A stretch of 64,000 bases of DNA from the NCBI GenBank assembly GCA_024638505.1, contig JAHEKE010000004.1:62001-126000 (forward strand). Direction: 5' to 3'. The notes beneath the pieces are model-generated. The model had not been told where the DNA came from. It saw only the letters and a program-made list of their open reading frames with translations, and did not search any database. Shown one piece after another: positions 51,863 through 60,988 of this stretch. This stretch comes from Gammaproteobacteria bacterium (lineage in GTDB: Bacteria; Pseudomonadota; Gammaproteobacteria; Arenicellales; JAANXG01). Each line of letters starts with the position of its first letter. Position 1 is the first letter of the stretch. Made by a program: the position numbers and the translations under genes.

Positions 51863-53434
51863 TTGCCGCCTTTGTCGAATAAAATTATTAAACAGGAACC
51901 CCTAATCGCCGGCAAACGGCGCGGGGGCCGTTTGGCCAGGATTGCCGCGCGCGCGCAGCAGGCGAAAATTGCGCCGCGCGCACCGAAACGCCTCATCCCT
52001 ACCGTTGAACTGCTGGACGAGGAGAACCTGGACACGCTGGAAGGTCACGCGGACTGGATCCTTAAGGAAGTCGGCGTGGAGTTTCGGGGTGATGCGGAGG
52101 CACTGCAGTTATTCAAACACGCAGGTGCAACGGTAAAGGGAGAACGGGTTCGCTTCGATCCGGGTCACGCCAAAGCGCTGTGCTCTACTGCACCCAGCGA
52201 GTTCGTAATGCATGCCAGGGATCCAGCCCATTCTATTGTGGTTGGGGGTAATTCAGTTGCATTTACACCCGGCTACGGTTCCCCGTTTGTGACGGATAAC
52301 GATCACGGTCGGCGTTACTCCACACTCGAGGATTTTAAGAACTTCGTCAAGCTCACTTTCAGCACGCCGTGGTTACATCACTCCGGCGGCACCGTGTGCG
52401 AACCGGTAGATGTACCGGTCAACAAACGTCATCTGGACATGATTTACGCGCACATACGCTATTCAACCAAACCGTTTATGGGCAGCGTCACCGCTGCCGA
52501 ACGCGCACTAGACTCCATTGCCATGGCTAAAATCCTGTTTGGAGAGAGTTTTATGGAAGACCACTGCGTTGTCCAGGGCAACATCAACCTTAACTCCCCA
52601 CTGGTGCTGGACAGCGTGATGTCGGGCTCTCTCAAAGCTTACTCGGCAGCCAACCAGGGCGTATTTATCTCTCCTTTTTTACTCGGTGGCGCGATGGGCC
52701 CGGTTACGCAACCCGCCCTCATCGCCCAGGCGCATGCGGAGACCATTGCGGCAATTGCGCTAACCCAGCTCGTGCGCGAGGGTTCACCCGTTGTTTACGG
52801 CAACTTTCTCACCACGCTGGATCTGCAAACCGGCGCACCAACCTTCGGGACACCAGAGGCGAGTCTCTCCGCTCTGGCTTTGGGACAGCTCAGCAGGCGC
52901 ATGAAATTACCTCTGCGCGGAATAGGCCACGTTACCGCGGCCAAAACGGCCGATGGTCAGGCTATGCAAGAGTCAGCCGATACCATGACGGCAGCGCTGA
53001 TGGCCGGGTCGACCGTTGTGTTTCATGCCGCAGGCTGGCTGGAGGGCGGTTTGACCATGGGCTACGAGAAGTTCGCGCTGGACCTCGATCGCTGCGGCAT
53101 GATGTGTCGATTTTTAGAAGGCCTCAAAATAGATGACAATCAGCTCGCCAGAGAGGCTTACAGACAGACGGGCCCGGGGGAGAATTTTCTCAGTAACGAC
53201 CATACGCTGGCTAATTTTGAAAGCGCAAACTATAGATCTGATTTGCTGGCAGATACCAGGTCTTTTGAACAATGGGCCGGTGCTGGGCGCCAGGACGCAG
53301 CGCAAAGGGCACATAAAAAGTGGAAAGACATGCTCAGCCGGTACCAAGCGCCCGATATCGATCCTGCTATTGATGAAGCGCTAAAAGACTTTATCACTCT
53401 AAAAAAAGAATCAATGCCGGACCAATGGCATTAA
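51863..53434 (+). CDS. MttB-family methyltransferase (non-pyrrolysine)
   Basis: 523 residues; the first possible start is a TTG at 51863 and no ATG is near, so the start is uncertain. The sequence follows trimethylamine:corrinoid methyltransferase-like proteins (COG5598): EVGVEFRGDAEALQLF, then YGNFLTTLDLQTGAPTFGTP (written in part) and MQESADTMTAALMAGSTV. It has no in-frame amber codon, so it belongs to the non-Pyl branch, some of which demethylate glycine betaine or other quaternary amines. No corrinoid-binding protein gene is nearby; the following GcvT-like gene would then pass the methyl group to THF. Confidence 0.8.
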   Translation: MPPLSNKIIKQEPLIAGKRRGGRLARIAARAQQAKIAPRAPKRLIPTVELLDEENLDTLEGHADWILKEVGVEFRGDAEALQLFKHAGATVKGERVRFDPGHAKALCSTAPSEFVMHARDPAHSIVVGGNSVAFTPGYGSPFVTDNDHGRRYSTLEDFKNFVKLTFSTPWLHHSGGTVCEPVDVPVNKRHLDMIYAHIRYSTKPFMGSVTAAERALDSIAMAKILFGESFMEDHCVVQGNINLNSPLVLDSVMSGSLKAYSAANQGVFISPFLLGGAMGPVTQPALIAQAHAETIAAIALTQLVREGSPVVYGNFLTTLDLQTGAPTFGTPEASLSALALGQLSRRMKLPLRGIGHVTAAKTADGQAMQESADTMTAALMAGSTVVFHAAGWLEGGLTMGYEKFALDLDRCGMMCRFLEGLKIDDNQLAREAYRQTGPGENFLSNDHTLANFESANYRSDLLADTRSFEQWAGAGRQDAAQRAHKKWKDMLSRYQAPDIDPAIDEALKDFITLKKESMPDQWH

Positions 53435-53462
53435 TCCAAAATCTTAACTGAGGAGAACGATC

Positions 53463-54575
53463 GTGACTGACTCACCGCGCACTTCCGAGCTAGCCTCCCG
53501 CCATCGAGCCCTGGGTTCGGGTCTCGAGGACTGGAACGGCATGGGAACAGCCTGGACCTACAACACCGATCCAAATGACGAACATGACGCCGTGCGCGAG
53601 GCTGCGGGGCTGTTCGATATGTCACCGCTGAAAAAAGTGTTTATGCGTGGTACAGATGCTGGTCAGGTAGCCAACCACATCATTACCCGCGATTTAATTA
53701 GAGTGGCTCCGGGGCAGTCTGTCTACGGGGCTATTCTGACCGAACGGGGAACGGTCTGCGACGATGCTATTATTGCCAACAACGGAAGCGAAGAGTGGTA
53801 TGTATGTCACGGCTCCGGCGAAAGCATGGAAAGAATTGGTGAGTCCGCAGCGGGCAGAAATGTTGACATCGAGCTGGACGATGATCTGCACAATATTTCC
53901 CTGCAAGGCCCCAAAGCTTTAGGCCTGCTCGACCAGCACACGCCCGCGGATCTGAGCAAACTCAAGTACTTTCATCATCAAGCAACTGAACTGTTCGGAC
54001 ACAAGTGCCGTATCTCCCGTACCGGATACTCAGGCGAGCGCGGCTATGAAATTCTGGCCGATCGCTCCGTGATCTGCGACCTGTGGGACAACATCCTCGG
54101 TTACGGTGCGGATGAAGGTATCATGCCGTGCTCCTTTACCGCGCTCGATAAAGTACGGATCGAAGCCGCACTCCTGTTCTTTGGTTATGACATGACCGAT
54201 GAACACAGCCCCTGGGAGGTGGGCCTGGGTTTCACCGTCAGTAGAACCAAGGAAAACTTCCGCGGCAAAGAGGCAGTCCTCGCATTAAAGGGAAAAGAGC
54301 GTTTCCTTGCCGCCGGCATTGTGGCCGACCACAGCGACGCTCTGGCAGGGGGCGAAAAGCTGCTGTTGAAGGATGAAGAGGTAGGCGTAGTCAACAGCCC
54401 CGCCTGGTCGCACCGCATGCAGAAATCGCTGGCACTTGTTCATTTGCATCCTACAGCCGCTGCACCGGGCACAGAGTTAGACGTGGCGAGCGATAATTTA
54501 ACCTGCGGCGCCAGGGTAGAGGCTATACCTTTCTACGACCCGGAAAAGAAACGAGTGCACGCGCAGCAGCAATGA
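53463..54575 (+). CDS. GcvT-like aminomethyltransferase-family protein
   Basis: 370 residues, start GTG with GAGGAGA upstream, 28 bases after the mttB-like stop. GcvT pattern: EAAGLFDMSPLKKVFMRGTD (about 44-63), then EDD-type folate-binding region around ISRTGYSGERGYEILAD (about 183-199) and FRGKEAVLALKGKERFLAAG (about 264-283). The family binds tetrahydrofolate and moves a one-carbon unit. Its position after a MttB-like gene suggests demethylation of a methylated amine with THF as acceptor. Whether it is a free demethylase or pairs with MttB is open. Confidence 0.85.
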   Translation: MTDSPRTSELASRHRALGSGLEDWNGMGTAWTYNTDPNDEHDAVREAAGLFDMSPLKKVFMRGTDAGQVANHIITRDLIRVAPGQSVYGAILTERGTVCDDAIIANNGSEEWYVCHGSGESMERIGESAAGRNVDIELDDDLHNISLQGPKALGLLDQHTPADLSKLKYFHHQATELFGHKCRISRTGYSGERGYEILADRSVICDLWDNILGYGADEGIMPCSFTALDKVRIEAALLFFGYDMTDEHSPWEVGLGFTVSRTKENFRGKEAVLALKGKERFLAAGIVADHSDALAGGEKLLLKDEEVGVVNSPAWSHRMQKSLALVHLHPTAAAPGTELDVASDNLTCGARVEAIPFYDPEKKRVHAQQQ

Positions 54576-54770
54576 CCGGCAGATAAACCTGCCTCCAAGT
54601 GCAGCGCGAGGGACCCAACTTTATGCCTTGAGGGATGCCGGCAAGCTACCAGCTAGCTAAGCTCAGGTCCTACCCAGCTCCGCTTTATCGATCCTTGCGC
54701 GGTACGGCTGCCTGCCATCCAGCGTGGTAGCTACCCTATCGTTTCGCGTCACCACTGCGCCGTCAGAAAG

Positions 54771-55607
54771 TCAAGTCAGTGTCGCCATCATGATTACGGG
54801 TTCGATCTGATGTGCCTGCAGGGCTTGGGCATAGTTAGCGAACTTGTCCGCAGCGTTGTCTCCGGTCAGCAGATGAAGTCCCAGCGGGGGCGGTGCATCC
54901 GATTTTTCCGCTTTGGCGAAAGCCTCACGAAAGTAGTCTATCGCGAACTGGCGCAGGTTTTTCTCAGCGATCACCGTAAATCCCGCTTGCTCAAGCAGGT
55001 CGGCAGTTTCATCGCGCGATCGCAAAAAACTGGTCGCCTCGGTTTCCGCCCAGGGCACGGGATATCTCATGCCAGCGCCCGGTCCTTTCATTACGTCAAA
55101 CACGCACAGCGCTGAATCGGGGCGTAGAACCCTCGCCAACTCGCCATAAAGCTTCGCACGCTGCGCAATGTTCATTGCCACGTGAAAGGTCACAGCCGCA
55201 TCGAACATCTCATCATCAAACGGCATTGCCGTTGCGCTGCCCTGGCAGAACTCACAGACGGCAGATAGCTGCATTCTTTGCGTAAGCAGGCGCGCCACTT
55301 CGATAAACTCCTCGGTCAGATCCAATCCCATCACCCGGCAGCCGTGCTCAACGGCAAGGCATCGCGCAGTTCCGCCTAAACCGCAACCCGCGTCCAAGAC
55401 ATGCATGCCCGCTTCGAGCGGCATCAATTCGAGCGCCTTGAGGGTGGTAATGCGGCCGGCGGTGTGGAATTCGTCGACTGGCGCAAGATCCTCCAGCGTC
55501 AAAGCATTTAGGTTGGCGCCAGCCGCCGCGAGCCCGTCAAGGACCACTTCAGCCAAACCGGATTTACGGTAATGCGCCGAAACGCGATTTTCTATTTCCG
55601 TTGACAT
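54771..55607 (-). CDS. Sarcosine/dimethylglycine-type SAM methyltransferase
   Basis: 278 residues. SAM motif I is VLDAGCGLGGTARCLA (about 69-84), motif II is VMGLDLTEEFIEVAR (about 91-105), and the acidic loop AMPFDDEMFDAAVTFHVAMN (written in part) is at about 127-146. The N-terminal EDLAPVDEFHTAGRITTLKA matches sarcosine/dimethylglycine N-methyltransferases and related enzymes. It would make betaine or a related methylamine, the reverse chemical direction of the neighbouring mttB/gcvT pair. It is convergent with that pair. Confidence 0.85.
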   Translation of the reverse strand: MSTEIENRVSAHYRKSGLAEVVLDGLAAAGANLNALTLEDLAPVDEFHTAGRITTLKALELMPLEAGMHVLDAGCGLGGTARCLAVEHGCRVMGLDLTEEFIEVARLLTQRMQLSAVCEFCQGSATAMPFDDEMFDAAVTFHVAMNIAQRAKLYGELARVLRPDSALCVFDVMKGPGAGMRYPVPWAETEATSFLRSRDETADLLEQAGFTVIAEKNLRQFAIDYFREAFAKAEKSDAPPPLGLHLLTGDNAADKFANYAQALQAHQIEPVIMMATLT

Positions 55608-55733
55608 GTACCTTTATAACGCCGGTTTCAATACTGTTTACTTCCAGCTGAGCCCGGCATACCGCTAAAGGGGGTTGCTGCGCCAGCCAATGACCGTTGA
55701 GCGCTATGATTCAATTTGCAAGCGCGCTCGACG

Positions 55734-55943
55734 TCAATCGAATATTTTCTGCAAATGCGATATCAATTTTGCCGCAGTGCTGCCTTTATCTCCTTTTTCC
55801 TTGACCTCTTGCATCGCAATATCAAGTGTTTCACGTATTTCTACATCATTGAGAATGTTCTTTCTATGCAGCTCTTTCAATAGGGCATCGCAAATAGCGA
55901 GTGCGGCTAATCCCGCAGTACCTGCAACATCTGCTTGTTTCAT
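55734..55943 (-). CDS. Small protein, unknown
   Basis: 69 residues from the ATG at 55943, with AGGGG upstream. Mostly helical by composition (AALAICDALLKELHRKN, then a charged run DIAMQEVKEKGDKG). No family was recognised. It is an isolated minus-strand gene between the methyltransferase and a membrane protein gene. Confidence 0.6.
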   Translation of the reverse strand: MKQADVAGTAGLAALAICDALLKELHRKNILNDVEIRETLDIAMQEVKEKGDKGSTAAKLISHLQKIFD

Positions 55944-56281
55944 CACCAGCTACCCCTTAGGTATGTTATGTCGCCATTGTCCATCATTACGGCTTCTGTT
56001 GACCATATCGCCGCGCTTGGTATTGTGTATTGAATTAACCGACAAAGCCAGCAAATCACGATGCCAACAAAAGAAGTAAAACCGGTTGATGCCCAAAAAC
56101 AATTGCACAAATAGTCAGCAGATCTACTCCATGTCTAGCCACTGCCGGCAATATCGAGACAAAGCTTCCGTTTAGGCAGTAATAAAATTCTTGTTCGCAC
56201 TGCTTGTTAATAAGTTCGACTTGAGCAGGCCGACGGTATGGGTGTGGACGTTACGAAAAAGCAGGCGCGCCGATGAGAAAT
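55944..56281. other. Intergenic stretch
   Basis: About 340 bases with no recognised gene; the only frames are short. It contains AT-rich parts near 56000-56060 and 56160-56210 but no clear promoter or RNA. Confidence 0.5.
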
Positions 56282-56962
56282 TTAGATGGTCCACGTGGCA
56301 ACATACTCACCAAACAGCAGCCAGGCCAGAGGAACCGGGGCTATCGCCAGGGCAATTGCGATGGCAAATCTAGTTGGCGTGAAAAGTCGGCTTATCCCCG
56401 CAATCATCGCTATTCCGCCCCCTCCACCAAAAATGATGTTACCCGGGAGATTTACAGCAACCATAAGCGCAAGGTAGCGATACTTGAGTAGAAATGGGGT
56501 AAATCTCTGTGGCGATCGCTGCAGGATTGCACTCAGCCGCTGCTGCGGCTCGAGGCCTTGAAGTTCTGATAAAAGCCTGCTTGCCCTGTGCAGGCGAAGG
56601 TCCCACAGAAAGCTGATGAGGGTGCGTTCAGGGATGAATCGCCCGATAAAAAAACTCAAACACAAAGCCGTCAGCGTACACAAATACACCAGTCCAGTAA
56701 TTTTTGGACCGAGTATCATGAGCACCGCTAAGCCAATTTCAACCCCCGGCACAAAGGGCACGGCCATCAAAAATGTGTACGCGACCATCGAGGTAATGAT
56801 GATTCGATGTACGGTAGGCTCGTTGGAAGGCTTGAGCTCGAATTCAAGTTGATCGATGAACCACCGAACCAGCAGGTTGCACATTACTATGAGACCAACA
56901 ATTAAGACAATCTTAAGAAATGCTCTCGTTCGATTGCTCAAAGATGGCTGTCTCTGATGCAA
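56282..56962 (-). CDS. VTT/TVP38-like membrane protein
   Basis: 226 residues, with the start codon TTG (ATG not near; start uncertain). Hydrophobic segments at about 14-34, 52-75, 80-102, 150-178 and 190-220. The central PFVPGVEIGLAVLMILGPK and the end VNLPGNIIFGGGGGIAMIAG resemble the VTT (DedA/TVP38/TMEM64) superfamily, known for lipid scrambling or flipping roles. I see only the general shape, so the family call is moderate. It is just upstream of a hypothetical gene on the same strand. Confidence 0.65.
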   Translation of the reverse strand: MHQRQPSLSNRTRAFLKIVLIVGLIVMCNLLVRWFIDQLEFELKPSNEPTVHRIIITSMVAYTFLMAVPFVPGVEIGLAVLMILGPKITGLVYLCTLTALCLSFFIGRFIPERTLISFLWDLRLHRASRLLSELQGLEPQQRLSAILQRSPQRFTPFLLKYRYLALMVAVNLPGNIIFGGGGGIAMIAGISRLFTPTRFAIAIALAIAPVPLAWLLFGEYVATWTI

Positions 56963-56998
56963 GCCCCGCTGGCGCTTTTTGCTTTCGGGGAGATGGGC

Positions 56999-57523
56999 TT
57001 ATTCCGACAGCGTCACGTCTGATTCAACCAGCTTGCCATTGAACCAGAACTCTTTCTCAATGGTCCAGTACCAGCGACGGCTCGTCCAGGTAAATGTTCC
57101 TTCGATTTGGTCACCCTTCACCGTACCATTCCACACAATAGAGGCATCAGATTTAAGGCACGGTGTTTCAGCTCTGACCTGCACCCCCTCCTCCACTGAG
57201 CGTACCCAGTATGGCCCCGCAGCGTAGCCGCATCTATTTTCACACTCTTTTGAAATGAACATGCCGTCACGAAACACCAGCAAATCCTTCGTCATTGCGG
57301 GCTCGCCCAGCAGGCCAAGCTCACCGGCGAAGGTCTTACCCTCAAGAAAAGACATTGGCAACTGGAGGGATACTTGCGCGGGGCTGGCGGGGACGTCATC
57401 GGCTTGAACGCGCAGCGCAACACCGACAAAAGCGACCAGCAGAGCCACAGCTGAGCCGGCCAGCCATAATACAGCGCGGCGCTGAAAGAGCTTGTTGTCC
57501 AAAATCGTAAGCGGTACATTCAT
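56999..57523 (-). CDS. Hypothetical membrane-anchored periplasmic protein
   Basis: 174 residues from the ATG at 57523, with GGAGGT nine bases before. A single hydrophobic segment (about 20-40; AVLWLAGSAVALLVAFVGVA) acts as anchor or signal. The rest is periplasmic and has beta character with paired cysteines (ISKECENRCGYAAG, and TPCLKSD), which suggest disulfides. No family recognised. It precedes the VTT-like gene by 36 bases and is likely in one operon with it. Confidence 0.65.
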   Translation of the reverse strand: MNVPLTILDNKLFQRRAVLWLAGSAVALLVAFVGVALRVQADDVPASPAQVSLQLPMSFLEGKTFAGELGLLGEPAMTKDLLVFRDGMFISKECENRCGYAAGPYWVRSVEEGVQVRAETPCLKSDASIVWNGTVKGDQIEGTFTWTSRRWYWTIEKEFWFNGKLVESDVTLSE

Positions 57524-57767
57524 GGAGCACACACCTCCACAGCATTGTCGTGCTTAGGGTAACTTATTTACCACCTGTCGGAAAGAACGGCCCCCATTGG
57601 CTTTTTCCCCAAGCATTACGACTGTGATCCTTATAAATAATTGGTTTCGCGCGTATTTTCGTCGGTGGCGCCAATCATACTGTTTCCAAATAAGCGCAAG
57701 CGGTATTGTCATCGCGGGCTCACCACAGCAAAATCCAACCTGATTTGTAGCGACAGAATCGAATTAC

Positions 57768-58763
57768 GTGAAACGCAGTTTGTTCATTCTTTTTGCCAGC
57801 TTTGCTTGGGTGTCTACATGCCACGCCTGGTACTTCACGGCCCACAGGATCTCCTCCCAAATCACCTGGAGCGAACTCACTCCTGATGTGCAGAAAGAAG
57901 TAGTTCGACTTCTGCACACCCACCCACGATACCTTAAAGACTTCGCGCAAGAAATGCCGGATGACGTACGTCAGGCAAAGGACAAAGAGCGTCACGCCTG
58001 GCTGTTTCAGCAGGCTTCCATTTGGCCGGATATGATCCGGGGTACCCGCGAGGAAAACGAGAGAGGCCGGTACAATCGGAGCAAATGGCACTATGTGAAC
58101 TGGCCTCTGTTTTTTTCAGAGGCAGAGAAAAATAACCTCGCGCACGGCATTAGTGTCAACATAGAGAGTGATCCCGCGCGGGTTAAGGACGCCGGCGAGA
58201 TGAACATTTTCCAAGCGATCAATTACAATACGTCCATACTCAAAGATCGCGCTGCGGCCGATGAGGACCGGGCGGTCGCGCTGTGCTGGATCACGCATTT
58301 AGTGCAAGATATTCATCAGCCGCTCCACACCACGGCGCTGTTCACATCAGGCCGGTTCCGCTCGGGAGACCGCGGTGGTAACTTGATTCCACTCTCCGGC
58401 CAGGGTGAGGTCAATACCCTGCACGCCTTCTGGGACAGTACGGTGGGCGGCACTCAATCAAACAAAATGATTCGTCGACGGGCCGCATTCCTAATCAGCA
58501 GATTCAGGCAGATTGGATCTGACGCGACCGGGTCAATGAGTCTGGATACCTGGTTCAGAGAGAACAACCAGCTTATTTTAAAGTATGTGTATACGCCGGA
58601 AATCAGGGCCGGAATCAAGCAAGCGGAAGGGAACGCCGAACAACTCCCGCCCATCAGTTTGACGCCAGGGTATCGCGATCAGGCTGAGGAGGTAGCGGAG
58701 ATAAGAGTTGTTGAGGCCAGTTTCCGACTGGCATACCTGCTCAATCAGCTGCAGGTTAAATGA
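57768..58763 (+). CDS. S1/P1-type nuclease, secreted
   Basis: 331 residues, start GTG. A signal peptide ends after CHA (residue 20), leaving Trp21 as the mature N-terminus, which is the first zinc ligand of the family, then His26. Other ligands: HLVQDIHQPLHT (HxxxDxHxxxH, about 177-188), NTLHAFWD (about 212-219), ending at about 290. These three-zinc enzymes cut single-stranded DNA or RNA outside the cell. It could gain phosphorus or nucleotides from environmental nucleic acids. Confidence 0.92.
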   Translation: MKRSLFILFASFAWVSTCHAWYFTAHRISSQITWSELTPDVQKEVVRLLHTHPRYLKDFAQEMPDDVRQAKDKERHAWLFQQASIWPDMIRGTREENERGRYNRSKWHYVNWPLFFSEAEKNNLAHGISVNIESDPARVKDAGEMNIFQAINYNTSILKDRAAADEDRAVALCWITHLVQDIHQPLHTTALFTSGRFRSGDRGGNLIPLSGQGEVNTLHAFWDSTVGGTQSNKMIRRRAAFLISRFRQIGSDATGSMSLDTWFRENNQLILKYVYTPEIRAGIKQAEGNAEQLPPISLTPGYRDQAEEVAEIRVVEASFRLAYLLNQLQVK

Positions 58764-58822
58764 GTGGCTCGCACACAACCGGCCGCCTGCGGTTAACCCC
58801 TATCGACATTTAATTTCTATCT

Positions 58823-59695
58823 TCAGTCCAGTCGCAGCTCCAGATATCGACCATCCTCGGTACTGAACTGCCAGCGGTTGACCGGCACCGGGACAAGAGA
58901 CGAGTTTACAGGGGACGGAAGACTTACTCTGGCGAGCTCATGCATCGCGCCCGATGACCAACGCAGCAGCATCAGCGTTCGACGGGACTGATCCGGCAGC
59001 AATAACCCGTCCGTCCCGTTTTGCAGCGTAACTACCTGGCCCAAACCGAGCTCCGTACTGCCAATCTGATGCGTACTCACGCCTTTGAGTTCGGCATACT
59101 GGATCAGGCTCGGCTCGCTGAAGCGGTACAAGCGCAGAATGCCGCCTATATGCGGCGTGATGACCGTCGCGACGTCAAGGTGACCGTCGCCGTCAAAGTC
59201 ACCGCTGCCAACCGGATTGAGCCAGCGGTTCGGTTGGCCGAGGAATGGCGTCTGCGCACGCAGGGTAATCTGGCCGCCGGTAATGCCGTAGACAGCAAGC
59301 GATGCGCCCAGATCGACGTCGCTTTCCACCAGCAGAATCTCATCCTTTTTATCCCCATCCAAATCCTCCAGCCGCGGCTGCAGGTCTTCAAACACTCGCG
59401 TCAGTGGGAGCTCAAAAGTCAGGGTGTCGCCGTGACGCAGGCGCAGTACCAGCCGTGAGGCTTCCAGCGCGTCACCCAATACCCCGTGCGCATAGCGGTC
59501 GGTGGGGCCGGCCAGCCAGGCAGCGGCAATGTCGCGAGATCCCTGGGTAACGCGACTATGCGGCAACTGATCAGGGTGCTCGCCGGGCACGGATTGCCGC
59601 GTGATCGAATCGATCTCTTGCACAACCAGTGAGTGTGCAATCGACGTCCCAGTCAGCCCCAGCCAGAATACGATTAGGATTACAATTCGATACAT
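58823..59695 (-). CDS. Secreted FG-GAP/VCBS-repeat protein
   Basis: 290 residues with a signal peptide (VILIVFWLGLTGTSIAH). Two calcium-binding FG-GAP loops are seen: DLDGDKKDEILLVE (about 112-125) and DFDGDGHLDVATV (about 162-174). The fold is beta-propeller-like, normally with seven such blades, so only part of the repeats is recognisable. Convergent with the S1/P1 nuclease gene. Function unknown. Confidence 0.75.
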   Translation of the reverse strand: MYRIVILIVFWLGLTGTSIAHSLVVQEIDSITRQSVPGEHPDQLPHSRVTQGSRDIAAAWLAGPTDRYAHGVLGDALEASRLVLRLRHGDTLTFELPLTRVFEDLQPRLEDLDGDKKDEILLVESDVDLGASLAVYGITGGQITLRAQTPFLGQPNRWLNPVGSGDFDGDGHLDVATVITPHIGGILRLYRFSEPSLIQYAELKGVSTHQIGSTELGLGQVVTLQNGTDGLLLPDQSRRTLMLLRWSSGAMHELARVSLPSPVNSSLVPVPVNRWQFSTEDGRYLELRLD

Positions 59696-59813
59696 AAACT
59701 AGGGGATGCAGGCGTCAATCAGCACGCTAAATGGTTCCCCATAATGCAGAGAGCCCGCCCAGGGGGAAAGCGCAATATACTTATCATCAACACGATTTGT
59801 TGCCAGCGAATGG

Positions 59814-60164
59814 TCACGAAAATATAGATAGATCAAGTTCCAGCATCTGGCCCATCCACATGGCATGCTGCGTATGATCTTTGAGATCATCCCCGGTTTC
59901 GGGATGAATAAAAATGACCAATTGTCCCCGGTTAAGCGCCAGCCAGGGAATTACCTCCCCAAATTGCTCTGCTTTAAACGCAAGCTGACAGCTGCAGCAG
60001 GGATGAGGGCCGATGGGGCGCTCATGCATCCGTCCCATGCGCAGAGAGAATCTATCGCGCGCGGTCTCACACAGCTTACGGGCTTGCCCAGTTGTGGTCG
60101 CGTCAAAATAGACGTGCGCATGAAAATCCCGGATCTTAGTCATCTGTATTTCCGCTTTTTTCAC
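59814..60164 (-). CDS. DOPA 4,5-dioxygenase-family protein
   Basis: 116 residues, GTG start overlapping the upstream stop (GTGA) or ATG at 60143. The pattern FHAHVYFDATTTGQARKLCE, MGRMHERPIGPHPCCSCQLA and FGEVIPWLALNRGQLVIFIH (written in part) matches DOPA 4,5-dioxygenase-like proteins, with the histidines His15/His17, His47/His53 and His87 visible. Plant and fungal relatives open the ring of L-DOPA; bacterial ones act on catechols. No substrate genes are nearby. Confidence 0.85.
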   Translation of the reverse strand: MKKAEIQMTKIRDFHAHVYFDATTTGQARKLCETARDRFSLRMGRMHERPIGPHPCCSCQLAFKAEQFGEVIPWLALNRGQLVIFIHPETGDDLKDHTQHAMWMGQMLELDLSIFS

Positions 60165-60409
60165 TCCACGTGTTCTATCCCGGTGACTCGGCTCTTCTCA
60201 GCCTGCAGCACTTCGCAATCTTTTATCTCAAGCTGAATCATCCAGGCTATTTCATTGATATGATCCTTATTACTCTCGGTGAGCGTCATAGCGTGGATTG
60301 CATCAGCCAGGGCCCGTATACGCGTAAAACGTTCTTTCAGACTGGCATCGAGATTTATGTTACCGCTTAAATCGGCGTCAAATCTGTGTCGGAAATCAGG
60401 TGTTCTCAT
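60161..60409 (-). CDS. Small protein, unknown
   Basis: 82 residues from the ATG at 60409, with AGGG upstream. Helical and charged (ALADAIHAMTLTESNKDHIN). It overlaps the next gene (DOPA dioxygenase-like) by four bases, so translation is coupled. No family was recognised; it might be a partner of the dioxygenase. Confidence 0.6.
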   Translation of the reverse strand: MRTPDFRHRFDADLSGNINLDASLKERFTRIRALADAIHAMTLTESNKDHINEIAWMIQLEIKDCEVLQAEKSRVTGIEHVE

Positions 60410-60516
60410 AAGTTCGTTACCCTTTAAATATGGAAACAATAAAAATTTTAAGATTGAGTGACAGGCGAAGCATACTAGAGTAGGTTCTGTCGGTGGAAGG
60501 TTAACGCAAGCGCAGT

Positions 60517-60867
60517 ATGCCGCATATCAAGCCCTTTATTTACATTTGTCTGGTTTTTCTTGCCCTGGGTTCATCCCATTGTGCCTATACGCGAGAGGCA
60601 GAAAAATCCGGTGCGGCACAGGACAGTTCGTGCTCTGATCAGTCAGGGGATCCGTTCTGTGACAATACGCCAGACTGCGCCGAACAATGCGCAATCGAAC
60701 GCCACCAGTATCGCGCCCAATGTGAGATCTTTTACGACGTAGGAACATGCTTTGGGCTGCTGAGCTGCATAGAGGACACAGAGATGGGGCTGATACAGTG
60801 TGAAGACAGGGCCGACACTATCTTCTCTATATGCTCATCCCGCTGTTACCGCGGGACTGCGCAATAG
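60517..60867 (+). CDS. Cysteine-rich exported protein, unknown
   Basis: 116 residues. A signal peptide (IKPFIYICLVFLALGSSHCA) is seen. The mature part has ten or more cysteines, regularly spaced (SSCSDQSGDPFCDNTPDCAE, CIEDTEMGLIQCED, CSSRCYRG), which suggests a small protein locked by disulfides. The ribosome binding site is weak. No family recognised. It could depend on DsbA. Confidence 0.6.
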   Translation: MPHIKPFIYICLVFLALGSSHCAYTREAEKSGAAQDSSCSDQSGDPFCDNTPDCAEQCAIERHQYRAQCEIFYDVGTCFGLLSCIEDTEMGLIQCEDRADTIFSICSSRCYRGTAQ

Positions 60868-60988
60868 TTCCGCCCGCACAACACCATATTCATATGGATG
60901 AATCTGATACAAGCGCCGACACGGGTATGGTGCAGACCAACTGAACATGTCGTTCGACACTCATTAAGGAACAGGCTGAGCGCTGATC

